Positions 27,655 to 36,221 of a stretch of 64,000 bases of DNA are shown here, in pieces (position 1 is the first letter of the stretch; each line of letters begins with the position of its first letter). A program made the position numbers and the translations under genes. Location of the stretch: the NCBI GenBank assembly GCA_963739645.1, contig CAVUBM010000088.1:1-64000 (forward strand), written 5' to 3'. The stretch comes from JASHPR01 sp963739645 (GTDB taxonomy: Bacteria; Actinomycetota; Actinomycetes; Streptosporangiales; Streptosporangiaceae). The notes under the pieces were generated by a model. That model ran no database searches, was not told the DNA's origin, and saw nothing but the letters and a program-made list of their open reading frames with translations.

Positions 27655-29036
27655 CTAGCCGCTTGACGCGGTCGCCAGGTAGCTCTTCATCTGGGACTGC
27701 ATGCTCGACGCGGCACTGGACGGGCTCAGCGTGCCGCCGAACACGCCCGAGTTCGTCTGGTACCAGTAGGAGTCGATGCTCCCCGGCATGATGTTGTCGA
27801 AGGCCTCGCCGAGCGCGTAGTGCTGACCTGGATGTAGTTGTACACTGGGGCGAGCAGGGGCTGCTGCGCGTCGAACGAGGCCGATGGTCGTGAACGACAC
27901 GTTGTTGGGCAGCTGCCCGAGCTCGTTGCACCGACAGCTCCTGCACCTTCAGCGAGGTCAGGAACTTGATCAGCTTGATGTCGTCGGCCATGTGCTTGCT
28001 GAGTTCTTGAAGATGACGTAGGAGTTGTTCGGGCCCGCCGGACAGCATCTTGGGATACTGCGAGCCCGGGCAGCATCGGGATCGGGAAGAGCCCCACGTT
28101 GGTCTTCCCGAGGCCGTTCTGTGAACTGGGTGTCGTAGAACTCGCCGGTGATCGTCATCGCCGCCTTGCCCGCCGAGAAGTCCGCGATCCCGCTCGTGTA
28201 GGTGAGCGACGGGGCGTCGGAGTTGGTCAGCCCGAGGCGAACAGCTCGTGCCACGCCGTGTACGGGCTCGTCAGCGTCGGGGAGTTGAGCGATGCGCTTG
28301 CCCGATGTACATCGTCAGCACGCCCGGCGTCGCCGACAGCCGCCGAGATCAGCGCAGTCCTGGGTCCAGGCGCCCATGTAGCCCTCCTTCTCGCCGAACG
28401 TCGAACGGCGTGATCCCCTTGGCCTTGAGCTGCTTGCCGAGCGCGATGAGGCCGCTCCAGCGTCGTGGGCAGCGGGCCGGTGATGCCCGCCTTCTTGAAC
28501 AGCGTCTTGTTGTAGTAGACGACGTAGTAGTAGCCCGCGCCGTACGGCACCGCGTAGATCTTGCCGTCCGGGCTTCGGCCTGGTTGAGCCGGCGGTGACG
28601 AACTGCCACCCGGTGAGGGAGCTGTAGTACGACTTCGGCAGGTAGCTGGTTGAGCGGCGACCAGGTACTTGGCGTTCTGGATGACCTGACCGCCGACGTA
28701 GAGCTGGCGCGATGTCCGGGCGTGGTCCCGGCGACCTCGGACGACTCGCAGCAGGGTGTCGAAGCCGGTCGAGGCGGCGAAGGGCCCTGGGATGATCTTG
28801 ACATTGAAGTCCGGGTTCTGCTTCTCGAACAGGGCGACGCCCTTGGTCAGGAACGACTTGGAGGCCGGGACCCCGCACGACCCGACCGCGAGCGCGTCGT
28901 TCCAGATGGTGATCGTGGGCTTGCCTCCCGAGCTGGCGGAGGACCCCGAAGAAGAACTCGAGCACGCGGCGATGCCTGTGATCAGCGCTGTCGCCAAGGC
29001 CCCGGCCGCCGCTGCCCTTAGCCTGCGTCTCGACAT
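27655..29036 (-). pseudogene. ABC importer solute-binding lipoprotein, many frameshifts
   Basis: Extracellular sugar-type binding protein. The N-terminus is intact: MSRRRLRAAAAGALATALITGIAACSSSSSG with lipobox IAAC near residue 25, then GKPTITIWNDALAVGS and FEKQNPDFNVKIIPGPFAAS. Further downstream recognisable pieces (DGKIYAVPYGAGYYYVVYYNKTLFKKAGITGPLPTT split across frames; FDNIMPGSIDSYWYQTNSGVFGG; ending MKSYLATASSG) are interrupted by many single-base shifts from about 28740 to 27835. About 440 residues if repaired. First gene of the importer operon; two GCTATAGC-type sites lie upstream. No ATPase gene is present. Confidence 0.78.
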
Positions 29037-29060
29037 GATTCCTCCCGGTCGGCCGCGTTT

Positions 29061-29074
29061 GCCTGCTAGCAGGC
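29061..29074. promoter_or_regulatory. Perfect 14-bp palindrome upstream of importer
   Basis: GCCTGCTAGCAGGC, exactly symmetrical, 25 bp before the lipoprotein start and 5 bp from the first GCTATAGC site. It could be a second operator or a short leader hairpin. Confidence 0.45.
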
Positions 29075-29079
29075 ATCAA

Positions 29080-29119
29080 ACGCTATAGCATCCAGCGATG
29101 TCAAGGAACGTTATAGCAG
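29080..29119. promoter_or_regulatory. Paired GCTATAGC-type operators of the ABC importer
   Basis: Two sites, ACGCTATAGCAT (29080-29091) and ACGTTATAGCAG (29108-29119), with centres 28 bp apart, in front of the importer operon. The second is the most degenerate copy of the family in the window. A double site suggests tighter control of uptake than of the enzymes. Confidence 0.6.
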
Positions 29120-29266
29120 CGAGACGTGACAAAGTCACCGCGTCCCGCCGGGGGTGATCACCGGCGCGGGGCGGCGGCGATCACGGTGCCGGACGGCGGT
29201 GGCGGGGTCCGGCCGCTCCCGGTGATCGCCGAGGTGTTCCGGGGGCGCGATCAGCCCGTTGCCTTT

Positions 29267-29309
29267 GCGTAATGGCCGTGCTTGCCTGTCCTGGTTGCCG
29301 CCATTACGC
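29267..29309. repeat. Inverted repeat in glutamine-synthetase-like leader
   Basis: GCGTAATGGC (29267-29276) and its exact complement (29300-29309) with a 23-base spacer, about 55 bp before the start of the ligase gene. It could be an operator pair or an mRNA hairpin. Confidence 0.45.
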
Positions 29310-29319
29310 TGCGACAGAT

Positions 29320-29335
29320 CGTTTGTTTCCGAACG
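29320..29335. promoter_or_regulatory. CGTTTG-N4-CAAACG operator, glutamine-synthetase-like gene
   Basis: CGTTTGTTTCCGAACG, one mismatch from consensus, 29 bp before the GTG start. It links this gene to the hpa, amidohydrolase and P450 promoters. Confidence 0.58.
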
Positions 29336-29363
29336 TTCTCCGCGTCCGCCACGGGGAGGCGCC

Positions 29364-30704
29364 GTGACCCAGGAACCGGATGTCGCCGCGATCTGCGGCC
29401 AGCTGCGGGAGCAGGGGGTCGATGTCGTCCGGGTGTCGTATCCCGACCTGATCGGCGTGGACCGCGGGCGCGACGTGCTGCTCGACGAGCTGCCCGGCGC
29501 GGTCAGCCACGGGCTCGCGTTCTGCCGCGCCGTCTACCACACCTCCCCGATGGGCGACGTGGTACCGGTGCAGGGCGGGCTCGAGGCGGGGCTGCCCGAC
29601 ATCACCGTCCGGCCCGACCTGGCCACGCTGACCCCGCTGCCGTGGGAGCCGCACGCCGCCTGGTGCCTCGGCGACGCCACCACCCCGGACGGCGAGCCCG
29701 CGCCCGAGTCGCCGCGCACGGTGGCGCGCCGGGTCGCCGGCCAGCTGGCCAGCCTCGGCCACACCCTCGTCTGCGGCCCGGAGCTCGAGTTCTTCCTGTG
29801 CCAGCAGGCGGCGGACGGCAGCTGGCAGCGGTACGCCAACGAGCTGGGCAACGTCTACGTGGTCGGGCGCAAGGGCGACCCGCAGGGCCTGCTCCTGCAC
29901 ATGCTCCGCCAGCTGCGTGACGCGGGCCTGCGGGTGACCGCCGCTAACCACGAGTTCTCGCCCGGCCAGTTCGAGATCAACCTCGGCCACTCCGAGCTGG
30001 CCGACGCCGCGGACCGCTCGTTCCGGCTCAAGTCCGCGGTGCAGGAGATCGCCCGCCACCGTGACCTGCTGGCCACGTTCATGGCCAAGCCGTTCAACGA
30101 CGAGGGCGGCTCAGGCTTCCACGTGCACGTCTCCATCGGCGACGACTCCGGGGCCAACGCGTTCGGCGACCCCGGGGGCCCGGACGGCCTCTCTGACCTT
30201 GGCCGTTACGCAATAGCCGGCGTCCTGCGGCACGCCCGCGCGCTGAGCGCGTTGCTCAACCCGACGATCAACTCGTATAAGCGGTTCGGGCCGGACACGC
30301 TCGCGCCCTGGCTGATCGACTGGGGGCTGGACAACCGCAGTGTGATGGTGCGCATCCCGCCCGAGCGCGGCGAGGCCGCCCGGATGGAGGTCAGGCTCGG
30401 CGACGCCACCGCGAACCCGTACCTGGCCATGGCCGCGATCGGCGCCGCGGTGTACCTGGGCATCCGCGACAAGGCGGAGCCGCCGCCGAAGCTGGAGGGG
30501 TACGGCTACGACCCGGGCCGGGCGGAGCTGCTGCCGGTGCGGCTCGGCGAGGCGCTCGACGCGCTCGAGGCCGACCAGGAGCTCGCCGGGGTCCTGGGCG
30601 AGTACTTCGTGACGTCGTTCCTGGCCTACAAGCGCAACGAGATCGAGCGGTTCGAGCGGTTCGTCACCGACTGGGAGTTCCGCGAGTACGCCTACCACCT
30701 GTGA
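29364..30704 (+). CDS. Glutamine synthetase-family gamma-glutamyl ligase
   Basis: 446 residues, type I GS fold, ATP-dependent glutamate-amine ligation. Metal/substrate signatures: GPELEFFL, NHEFSPGQFEINLGHSE, KPFNDEGGSGFHVHVS, NSYKRFGPD, RSVMVRIP and MEVRLGDATANPYL. It lacks the adenylylation-loop context of housekeeping GlnA and resembles actinobacterial GlnA3/GlnA4-type gamma-glutamylpolyamine or -ethanolamine ligases. GTG 29364 is set by GGGGAGG 5 bp upstream. Nearby APC permease and amidohydrolase are the usual company of amine-degrading gamma-glutamylation. Amine substrate not determinable. Confidence 0.85.
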   Translation: MTQEPDVAAICGQLREQGVDVVRVSYPDLIGVDRGRDVLLDELPGAVSHGLAFCRAVYHTSPMGDVVPVQGGLEAGLPDITVRPDLATLTPLPWEPHAAWCLGDATTPDGEPAPESPRTVARRVAGQLASLGHTLVCGPELEFFLCQQAADGSWQRYANELGNVYVVGRKGDPQGLLLHMLRQLRDAGLRVTAANHEFSPGQFEINLGHSELADAADRSFRLKSAVQEIARHRDLLATFMAKPFNDEGGSGFHVHVSIGDDSGANAFGDPGGPDGLSDLGRYAIAGVLRHARALSALLNPTINSYKRFGPDTLAPWLIDWGLDNRSVMVRIPPERGEAARMEVRLGDATANPYLAMAAIGAAVYLGIRDKAEPPPKLEGYGYDPGRAELLPVRLGEALDALEADQELAGVLGEYFVTSFLAYKRNEIERFERFVTDWEFREYAYHL

Positions 30705-30750
30705 GGCGGGTCATGAGCAGCCGGTCCGTCGCGGAGTTCGCCGGCGCGGT

Positions 30751-30903
30751 GACTGGCACGCGTTCTCCCGGGTGCAGATCAGGATCGCGATCGAGATGCT
30801 GCTGCGGCGGTTCCCCGCGGTGCGCATCGACCCGGGCCGGCCGCCCGAGTTCCGTGGCTGGGAGTTCCGCGCGCCACGGCGCCTCGACGTGCTGCTCGGC
30901 TAG
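30751..30903 (+). pseudogene. Cytochrome P450 C-terminal remnant
   Basis: A 50-codon stretch reading DWHAFSRVQIRIAIEMLLRR then FPAVRIDP, FRGWEFRAPRR and LDVLLG before TAG 30901. This matches the segment that follows the haem-cysteine loop in P450s (L-helix and final beta sheet). The cysteine loop and the rest are missing. A short unrelated frame starting ATG 30714 leads into it. It probably is the tail of a deleted P450 gene beside the ligase. Not functional. Confidence 0.6.
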
Positions 30904-30969
30904 CCGTTCATCACCACTCGACGCCCCGGCAGGTGCGAGGCGTCCCGGAAGCTGCCGCCTCGTCTGCGG

Positions 30970-32192
30970 CTAGCGGGTCAGCTCCCGCTCCACCGGCGAC
31001 GGGCCGCGGCCGCGCGCCGTGATCCTGACCGGGCCGAGCCGCGTGGATAGCTGCTCCGCGGCCGCTTCCACCGCGGCCACTGCGTCCGCCCCGGCGTCCT
31101 CGAGGAACCGTACCGCGATCTCCCCACCCCCCACCCGCCTCCGCACTCCCCCTGCACCTTCCCCCGTCACTGCACGCTGCGCCCAGCCGCCGATGACCCG
31201 GCCGTCCCACCACACCGTGGGGCCCACATTGCCGGTGCGGTCGAACAGCCGCGGGCCGTGGGCGCCGAGGAACCACTCCCGCTGTGACCAGCCCATCGGC
31301 GTGGAGTCGAGCGGCGGCAGCAGCGCCGCCCACGGCTCAGGGGCCGGGACGGGCTCCAGGTCACCGGAGAGCACGAGGCCGGTGACCCCGTCCAGGTCGA
31401 CCTCGGTGGGCCGGAGCCGGGTCAGGACGCGTTTCACCTGGCCCGCCGACCATCCGGCCCACCAGCGCAGGTCCTCCGCTGTCGCGGGCCCGAACGCGGC
31501 CAGCCAGCGGCGGGCCAGCTCCACCTCGGCGGCCTCGGTGTCCCAGTCGGCTAGGCCGTCCGGGCACCAGCTCTCCAGCGGGGCCCAGCGGTACTGGCTG
31601 GACGCCCAGGAGCCGGCGGCCGGCCGCGCACCACCCGCCCGTCCGCGGCCAGCAGGAACAGCACCCGGCTGCCCACGCCGGCCCGGCCCTCGTACGCCTT
31701 GCCCCGGGCCAGGACGATCTGGGCCCGCAGCCGGGGATCGTCCGCGGCCAGCTCTGCCGCGGTGGCCTCGCCCCGGGCCGTGAGCGAGCGCAGCGCGGTC
31801 TCCTCCACGTCCTTGAGCCAGGGCCCAGGGTCGGCGGCGACCCCGGACTCGGCCAGCAACGAGAGCAGCTTGCGGCGCTCGCGCGCGGCGACGGCCCGGG
31901 TGCACGCGGCCAGGATCACCGGGGCGGTCTCGAGCGGCGTGACGAAGACCGTGCGGCGCATGCCGAGCAGCCGGATCAGCACCCGCTGGTCGTAGAGCGC
32001 GCGCTCGACCGCGGCCGCGTCCCCGCCCGTCATCCGGGCCCAGGCGCCCACGTACACCGACGTCGGGTCGGTGGCGTGCAGCGCCACCAGGCCGCGCGCG
32101 ACCTCGAGCGGGTCACCGGCCAGGGCGCCAGCGGCCAGGTGGTGCCGTCGGCCGAGCCGGGCCCGCCGCTCGGCCACCCCGATCCGCCGCAC
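30970..32192 (-). CDS. AlkZ-like winged-helix DNA-binding (glycosylase-family) protein, one frameshift
   Basis: About 407 residues of the HTH_42/DUF1006 superfamily, which includes the interstrand-crosslink glycosylases AlkZ and YcaQ. N-terminal LVALHATDPTSVYVGAWAR and LLGMRRTVFVTP, central SLTARGEATAAELA winged-helix region, C-terminal FDRTGNVGPTVWWDGRVIGGWAQR. Frame breaks near 31622 inside DGRVVRGRP. GTG 32192 chosen for GGGGGC upstream. In antibiotic clusters AlkZ confers self-resistance; here it is third after amidohydrolase and permease, so the context does not support that role. Confidence 0.75.
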
Positions 32193-32290
32193 CGCGCCCC
32201 CGTTCCGCCCGGCGCCAGCGTCCGCGCCAGGTCTCCGTCCCACCCGGTGCCGTGCGCGCCCGGTCTCCGTCCCACCCCGGCGTCCGCCTG

Positions 32291-32350
32291 ATTAGTGTGG
32301 AAGTGTCATAGCTGCGGTAACAGCAGCAGTAACGGCGTTTCCACACTAAT
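32291..32350. repeat. 12-bp inverted repeat with 36-base loop between permease and AlkZ-like gene
   Basis: ATTAGTGTGGAA (32291-32302) and its exact complement (32339-32350). Lies 23 bp past the permease stop and about 100 bp before the AlkZ-like start, so it may end the permease transcript or regulate the next gene. The loop holds two GTAAC copies. Confidence 0.5.
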
Positions 32351-32372
32351 GGTTTTGGCGGCGGCTCCCAGG

Positions 32373-33836
32373 TTAGGCCGGGGTCTCGGTCAGGTCCGAG
32401 AGTTCCGCGCTCGCCGAGGTCCTGGCGCGCAGCACGAACGTGGAGGCGAACCCGACCACGAGCAGGGCGAGCGCGAACCACGGGGCCCAGATGGTCGGGC
32501 TCGTCACCTTGTAGAACGAGCCGAAGATGGCGCCACAGGTGATCAGGATGCCGACCACCGCGGACACCGTGAGCGACACCCGCCGGTCTGAAGTCGCGAA
32601 CGTGCGCAGCGAGCCGACCGACATCAGCAGGTAGACCACGACCAGCGCGAAGCCGCCGAACGTGGAGCCCCAGGCGAACAGCGCGAAGTAGTGCGGGGTG
32701 CCGGGCAGCGCGAACAGGCCGGTCCAGAACTGGTTGATCAGCAGGGTGACGACCGCCGCCCCGATGATGAAGACCGCGGCGCCCAGCGGGGAGCTGTGCC
32801 GCTTGGACACGATCGCGAGCGGGGCCGGGATCCGGCGGTCGCGGGCCATCGCGAAGATCCCGCGGGACGCGGACACGGCGCACCCGATCGCGACCGCCAG
32901 CATGTCGAACAGCACCACGAGCTCGAGCAGCCGGTCCACCCAGGTGCCGCCGTACCCGCCCGCGCTCGCGGGCGCGCCGAGCGCGAACAGCGGCGCTCCC
33001 GCCGCCGCGGTCAGCGTCTTCAGGCTGTAGTGGAAGCCTGCCACCTCGACGTAGGTGGCCAGGACGAAGAAGACGGTGGCGATCGCGGCCGTGGCCATGA
33101 CCGCGATCGGGATCTCCCGGCCCGGGTTCGGGGTCTCCTCGGCCAGGTTCGCCGCGGTCTCGAAGCCGACGAAGAGCAGCACCCCGTACAGCACGCCGAA
33201 GAAGATCCCGGACCAGCCGTCGGCCGCAGAGGACGGGTTGAACGGCTTGAGGCTGTTCGCGGAGCCCAGCTTGACGATGACGGTGATGAAGAAGATCAGG
33301 ACCACCACCATCGAGATCAGCGCCAGGGCCAGCTGGCTGCGGGTGGACAGGCGTACGCCGAAGTACAGGATGGCGGCGATCAGCGCGATAAGGATGAGCG
33401 TCCACGCCCAGGACGGCAGCGGGTTGATCTTGAATTCGGCCTGCAGCGTGCTCTGCAGGTAACCGCCCATGAGCAGCAGCAGGCCGGTGAGCAGGACGGT
33501 CACCCCGCCGTAATAGAGCCAGCCGGCCGCGGTACCAACTCGTTCGCCCAGGCCCCGGGTCACGTAGTCGTACAGCGACCCGGCCGCGTGGATCTCCTTG
33601 ACGTAGCTGGACACGATCCAGCCCAGCGCGAAGACACCCACCGCGGCAATGATCACCGACAGCGGTGAGGCCACGCCGCCGCCCTTGCCGGACGCGCTGA
33701 TGACCCCCACGACCAGCGGGATCACGAAGGCTGAGGAGAACACCGGGCCCAGGAACCCGACGGACTGGGCCACGACATCGGGGAGCGAGAGGACCTTCGC
33801 CCCCAGGCGCTCGTACGTCGGCTCGGAACTCGGCAT
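32373..33836 (-). CDS. APC-family amino acid/amine permease
   Basis: 487-residue transporter with about 12-13 hydrophobic helices. NLAEETPNPGREIPIAVMATAA is the APC signature loop; TM1 (SVGFLGPVFSSAFVIPLVVGV) carries the family's glycine-rich break. Usual APC substrates are amino acids, polyamines and ethanolamine. ATG 33836 follows GGAGGAAACG. Second gene of the minus-strand operon amidohydrolase-permease-AlkZ-like. Next to a gamma-glutamyl ligase, amine uptake is a reasonable inference. Confidence 0.85.
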   Translation of the reverse strand: MPSSEPTYERLGAKVLSLPDVVAQSVGFLGPVFSSAFVIPLVVGVISASGKGGGVASPLSVIIAAVGVFALGWIVSSYVKEIHAAGSLYDYVTRGLGERVGTAAGWLYYGGVTVLLTGLLLLMGGYLQSTLQAEFKINPLPSWAWTLILIALIAAILYFGVRLSTRSQLALALISMVVVLIFFITVIVKLGSANSLKPFNPSSAADGWSGIFFGVLYGVLLFVGFETAANLAEETPNPGREIPIAVMATAAIATVFFVLATYVEVAGFHYSLKTLTAAAGAPLFALGAPASAGGYGGTWVDRLLELVVLFDMLAVAIGCAVSASRGIFAMARDRRIPAPLAIVSKRHSSPLGAAVFIIGAAVVTLLINQFWTGLFALPGTPHYFALFAWGSTFGGFALVVVYLLMSVGSLRTFATSDRRVSLTVSAVVGILITCGAIFGSFYKVTSPTIWAPWFALALLVVGFASTFVLRARTSASAELSDLTETPA

Positions 33837-33872
33837 CGTTTCCTCCTTCGGGACTGAGCAGGCTGCCAGCGG

Positions 33873-34874
33873 TCAGGCAGGGATCCGCAGCACCCTCCTC
33901 GCGTTACCGGCGAAGATCGCGGCAGCATCGGCCTCCGGCAGGCCGAGCGCCTCGATGTCGGCGATCGTGTCCGCCACGACCGTGGGGCCGCCCAGCGGCA
34001 TGTCCGTGCCGAACAGCACGTGGTCGGTACCGAAGAACTCCACCGCGCACCGCACGGCGTTGGCGGCGCCGAACATCGCCGTGTCGGCGTAGAAGCGCCG
34101 GAAGTAGCTGAGCGGCTCGCCGGCCAGCCCCGCCATGATCGCGTCGCGGTCGGGGTCCTCCAGCGGAGAGGCCAGGCGGCCGGCGAAGTGCGGCACCATG
34201 GCCCCGGCGTGGTGGGTGATCACCCGCAGGCCCGGATAGCGGTCGAAACAGCCCGAGTACACCAGGCGCGCCATGCACACCGACGTTTCGTACGGCCAGC
34301 CGAGCGACCACCAGATGCCGTACCGGGACCGGGTCTCCACCGGGTAGTCGGCCCAGACCTCGCTGCGGGTCGGGTGGATCCAGAGCGCGCCGCCGTGCCG
34401 GGTCACGGCCTCGAAGATCGGCCCGAACCGCGGCGCGTCGAGCGGCGCCCCGCCGACGTTCGTGTGCAGCTGCGCGCCCAGCGCCCCGAGCTGGTCCATG
34501 GCCCGGCTCAGCTCGTCCGCGGCCGCGTCGATGTCGTTCATCGGCAGCGCGGCGGAGAAGCCGGCGAAGCGGTCCGGGTGGCTGCGGACCAGCTCGGCCA
34601 GCTCGTCGTTGGCGGCCCGGGCCAGCTCACGGGCCGCGCCCGGGTCGCCGAGCTCGTCGATCGGCGGCACGGCCAGCGTCAGCACCTGCTGGTAGTCCCC
34701 GAACGGGTCCACCGACCGCCACCGGGCGTCGAGGTCGGTGAGCGCCGGGTCCTCGTGGATCCATGGCTGGTAGCCGATGATCCGGTCGCTGACGCCCGGG
34801 CCCGAGGTGATCGACTCCAGGCGCCGCGCGTACCGCGGTGGGAGGATGTGAGCGAAGGCATCGATCTTCCTCAC
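33873..34874 (-). CDS. Amidohydrolase_2-family protein (ACMSD-like)
   Basis: 333-residue metal-dependent TIM barrel related to aminocarboxymuconate-semialdehyde decarboxylase. The usual N-terminal HxH is DAFAH here, so the first His is replaced by Phe; GALWIHPTRS, LRVITHHAGAMVPHF and LFGTDMPLGG keep the later His and Asp ligands. Such members act as decarboxylases or hydrolases. ATG 34874 is the fold start. First gene of its operon; a CGTTTG-type operator is 68 bp upstream. Commonly found beside GS-like ligases, as here. Confidence 0.78.
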   Translation of the reverse strand: MRKIDAFAHILPPRYARRLESITSGPGVSDRIIGYQPWIHEDPALTDLDARWRSVDPFGDYQQVLTLAVPPIDELGDPGAARELARAANDELAELVRSHPDRFAGFSAALPMNDIDAAADELSRAMDQLGALGAQLHTNVGGAPLDAPRFGPIFEAVTRHGGALWIHPTRSEVWADYPVETRSRYGIWWSLGWPYETSVCMARLVYSGCFDRYPGLRVITHHAGAMVPHFAGRLASPLEDPDRDAIMAGLAGEPLSYFRRFYADTAMFGAANAVRCAVEFFGTDHVLFGTDMPLGGPTVVADTIADIEALGLPEADAAAIFAGNARRVLRIPA

Positions 34875-35260
34875 GTTCCTCCCCTAAGGAGTGCGAGGCG
34901 GCAGCGAGTGCCGGCCGTAAGCCGACCGCCATTGGCGGGATCGTATGGAAGCAAACGATTGGCTGTCAAGACCCCGCCCGTGGCTCGCGCCGGGGAGGCT
35001 ACGGCGTGCGGTTGGCGTCGATCTGGTCGAAGTCGCCCACCCCGTTGCGGCTTCCGCCGCCGCCCGACCACTGCCACATCAGTGCGTACCTGGAACCCCG
35101 GGTAACCCCGCTGAAGAAGCGCGCGCAGGCCGACGCCGCGCTGCCGGTCCGGCACCACCCGCGGACGGGGGCCACGGCGGGTGAGGCGGTTGTTAACCGG
35201 GGCTGGTTACGATGCCCGTGGCTGACAGGTCATGAGGCGGGAAACCAGGCAAGGTGGCTG
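34875..35260. promoter_or_regulatory. Divergent intergenic region, amidohydrolase and PPK2 genes
   Basis: This 386-bp region has no supported gene. It holds the CGTATGGAAGCAAACG site (34942-34957) near the amidohydrolase side and an AT-richer patch (GTTGTTAACC, about 35189) nearer PPK2 that may be its promoter. Nothing else stands out. Confidence 0.5.
34942..34957. promoter_or_regulatory. CGTTTG-N4-CAAACG operator, amidohydrolase operon
   Basis: CGTATGGAAGCAAACG, one mismatch from consensus. With flanks it reads GGGATCGTATGGAAGCAAAC, nearly identical to the site of the decarboxylase-family gene at 13796 read on the other strand. Confidence 0.62.
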
Positions 35261-36180
35261 ATGGCGCACGAGAGCGTACTGCTTGCGGGCTACTGGGTCG
35301 ACGACACCGACGACGATGACCCCGTCCTGCGCCGTCCGGACGGGTCGATCGTGGACACGTGGCGGGAGGACTACCCGTACCCCGAGCGGATGGACCGCGA
35401 CGAGTACGAGCACGAGAAACGGCAGCTGCAGGTCGAGCTGCTCAAGCTGCAGTACTGGGTGGAGGACACCGGCCAGCGCCTGGTCGTGCTGTTCGAGGGG
35501 CGGGACGCGGCCGGCAAGGGCGGAACGATCAAGCGGTTCATGGAGCACCTGAACCCGCGCCGGGCCCGGATCGTGGCCCTCGGGGTGCCGACCAAGCGGG
35601 AGCAGGGCGAGTGGTACTTCCAGCGCTACATCGCGCACCTGCCCACCGCGGGGGAGATCGTGCTGTACGACCGCTCCTGGTACAACCGCGCCGGCGTGGA
35701 GCCGGTGATGGGCTTCTGCACGCCCGGAGCAGACCGAGGCATTTCCTGGAGCAGGCGCCCGCCTTCGAGCGGATGCTGATCAACGACGGCATCGCGCTGA
35801 CCAAGTTCTGGTTCTCCGTGACCCGCAGCGAGCAGCGCACCAGGTTCACCATCCGCGAGATCGACCCGGTGCGGCAGTGGAAGCTCAGCCCCACCGACCT
35901 GGCCCTGCTCGGGAAGTGGGACGCCTACACCGCGGCCAAGGCCGAGATCTTCCGCCGCACGGACACGCTCGAGGCGCCGTGGACGGTGGTCAGGAGCAAC
36001 GACAAGAAGCGGGCCCGGCTGGGGGCCATGCGCAGCCTGCTGACCCGCTTTGACTACCCCGACAAGAACCACGAGGTCGTCGTGCCGCCCGACCCGAAGA
36101 TCGTCGGCAGGCCGGCCGACATCCGCGAGACCGACGACGTGCGGCTGTCGCCCACCCCGCTCTCCGGCGCGGGGAACTGA
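35261..36180 (+). CDS. ppk2: Polyphosphate kinase 2, frameshifted
   Basis: About 305 residues. PPK2 transfers phosphate between polyphosphate and nucleotides. Walker A is EGRDAAGKGGTIKRF (about residue 85), lid region VPTKREQGEWYFQRYIAHLP, Walker B LYDRSWYNRAGVEPVMGF, then FWFSVTRSEQRTRF and the DPVRQWKLSPTD tail motif. Two surplus bases near 35731 and 35748 break the frame after VMGFCTP; removing them gives EQTEAFLEQAPAF. ATG 35261 is the family start. Transcribed alone, converging with the P450 gene. Confidence 0.85.
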
Positions 36181-36221
36181 CCGGCAGCCCCCGTCGGCCA
36201 GCCCGGCGTCCGCCTGACTCG

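Noticed and set aside
25782..29036. Biological pseudogenisation of the ABC importer
   Set aside because: Motifs between breaks are intact and most breaks are single surplus bases, which fits sequence error better. I label these pseudogenes only as they read here.
30970..32192. AlkZ-type self-resistance gene of an antibiotic cluster
   Set aside because: No biosynthetic genes such as PKS, NRPS or tailoring sets surround it.
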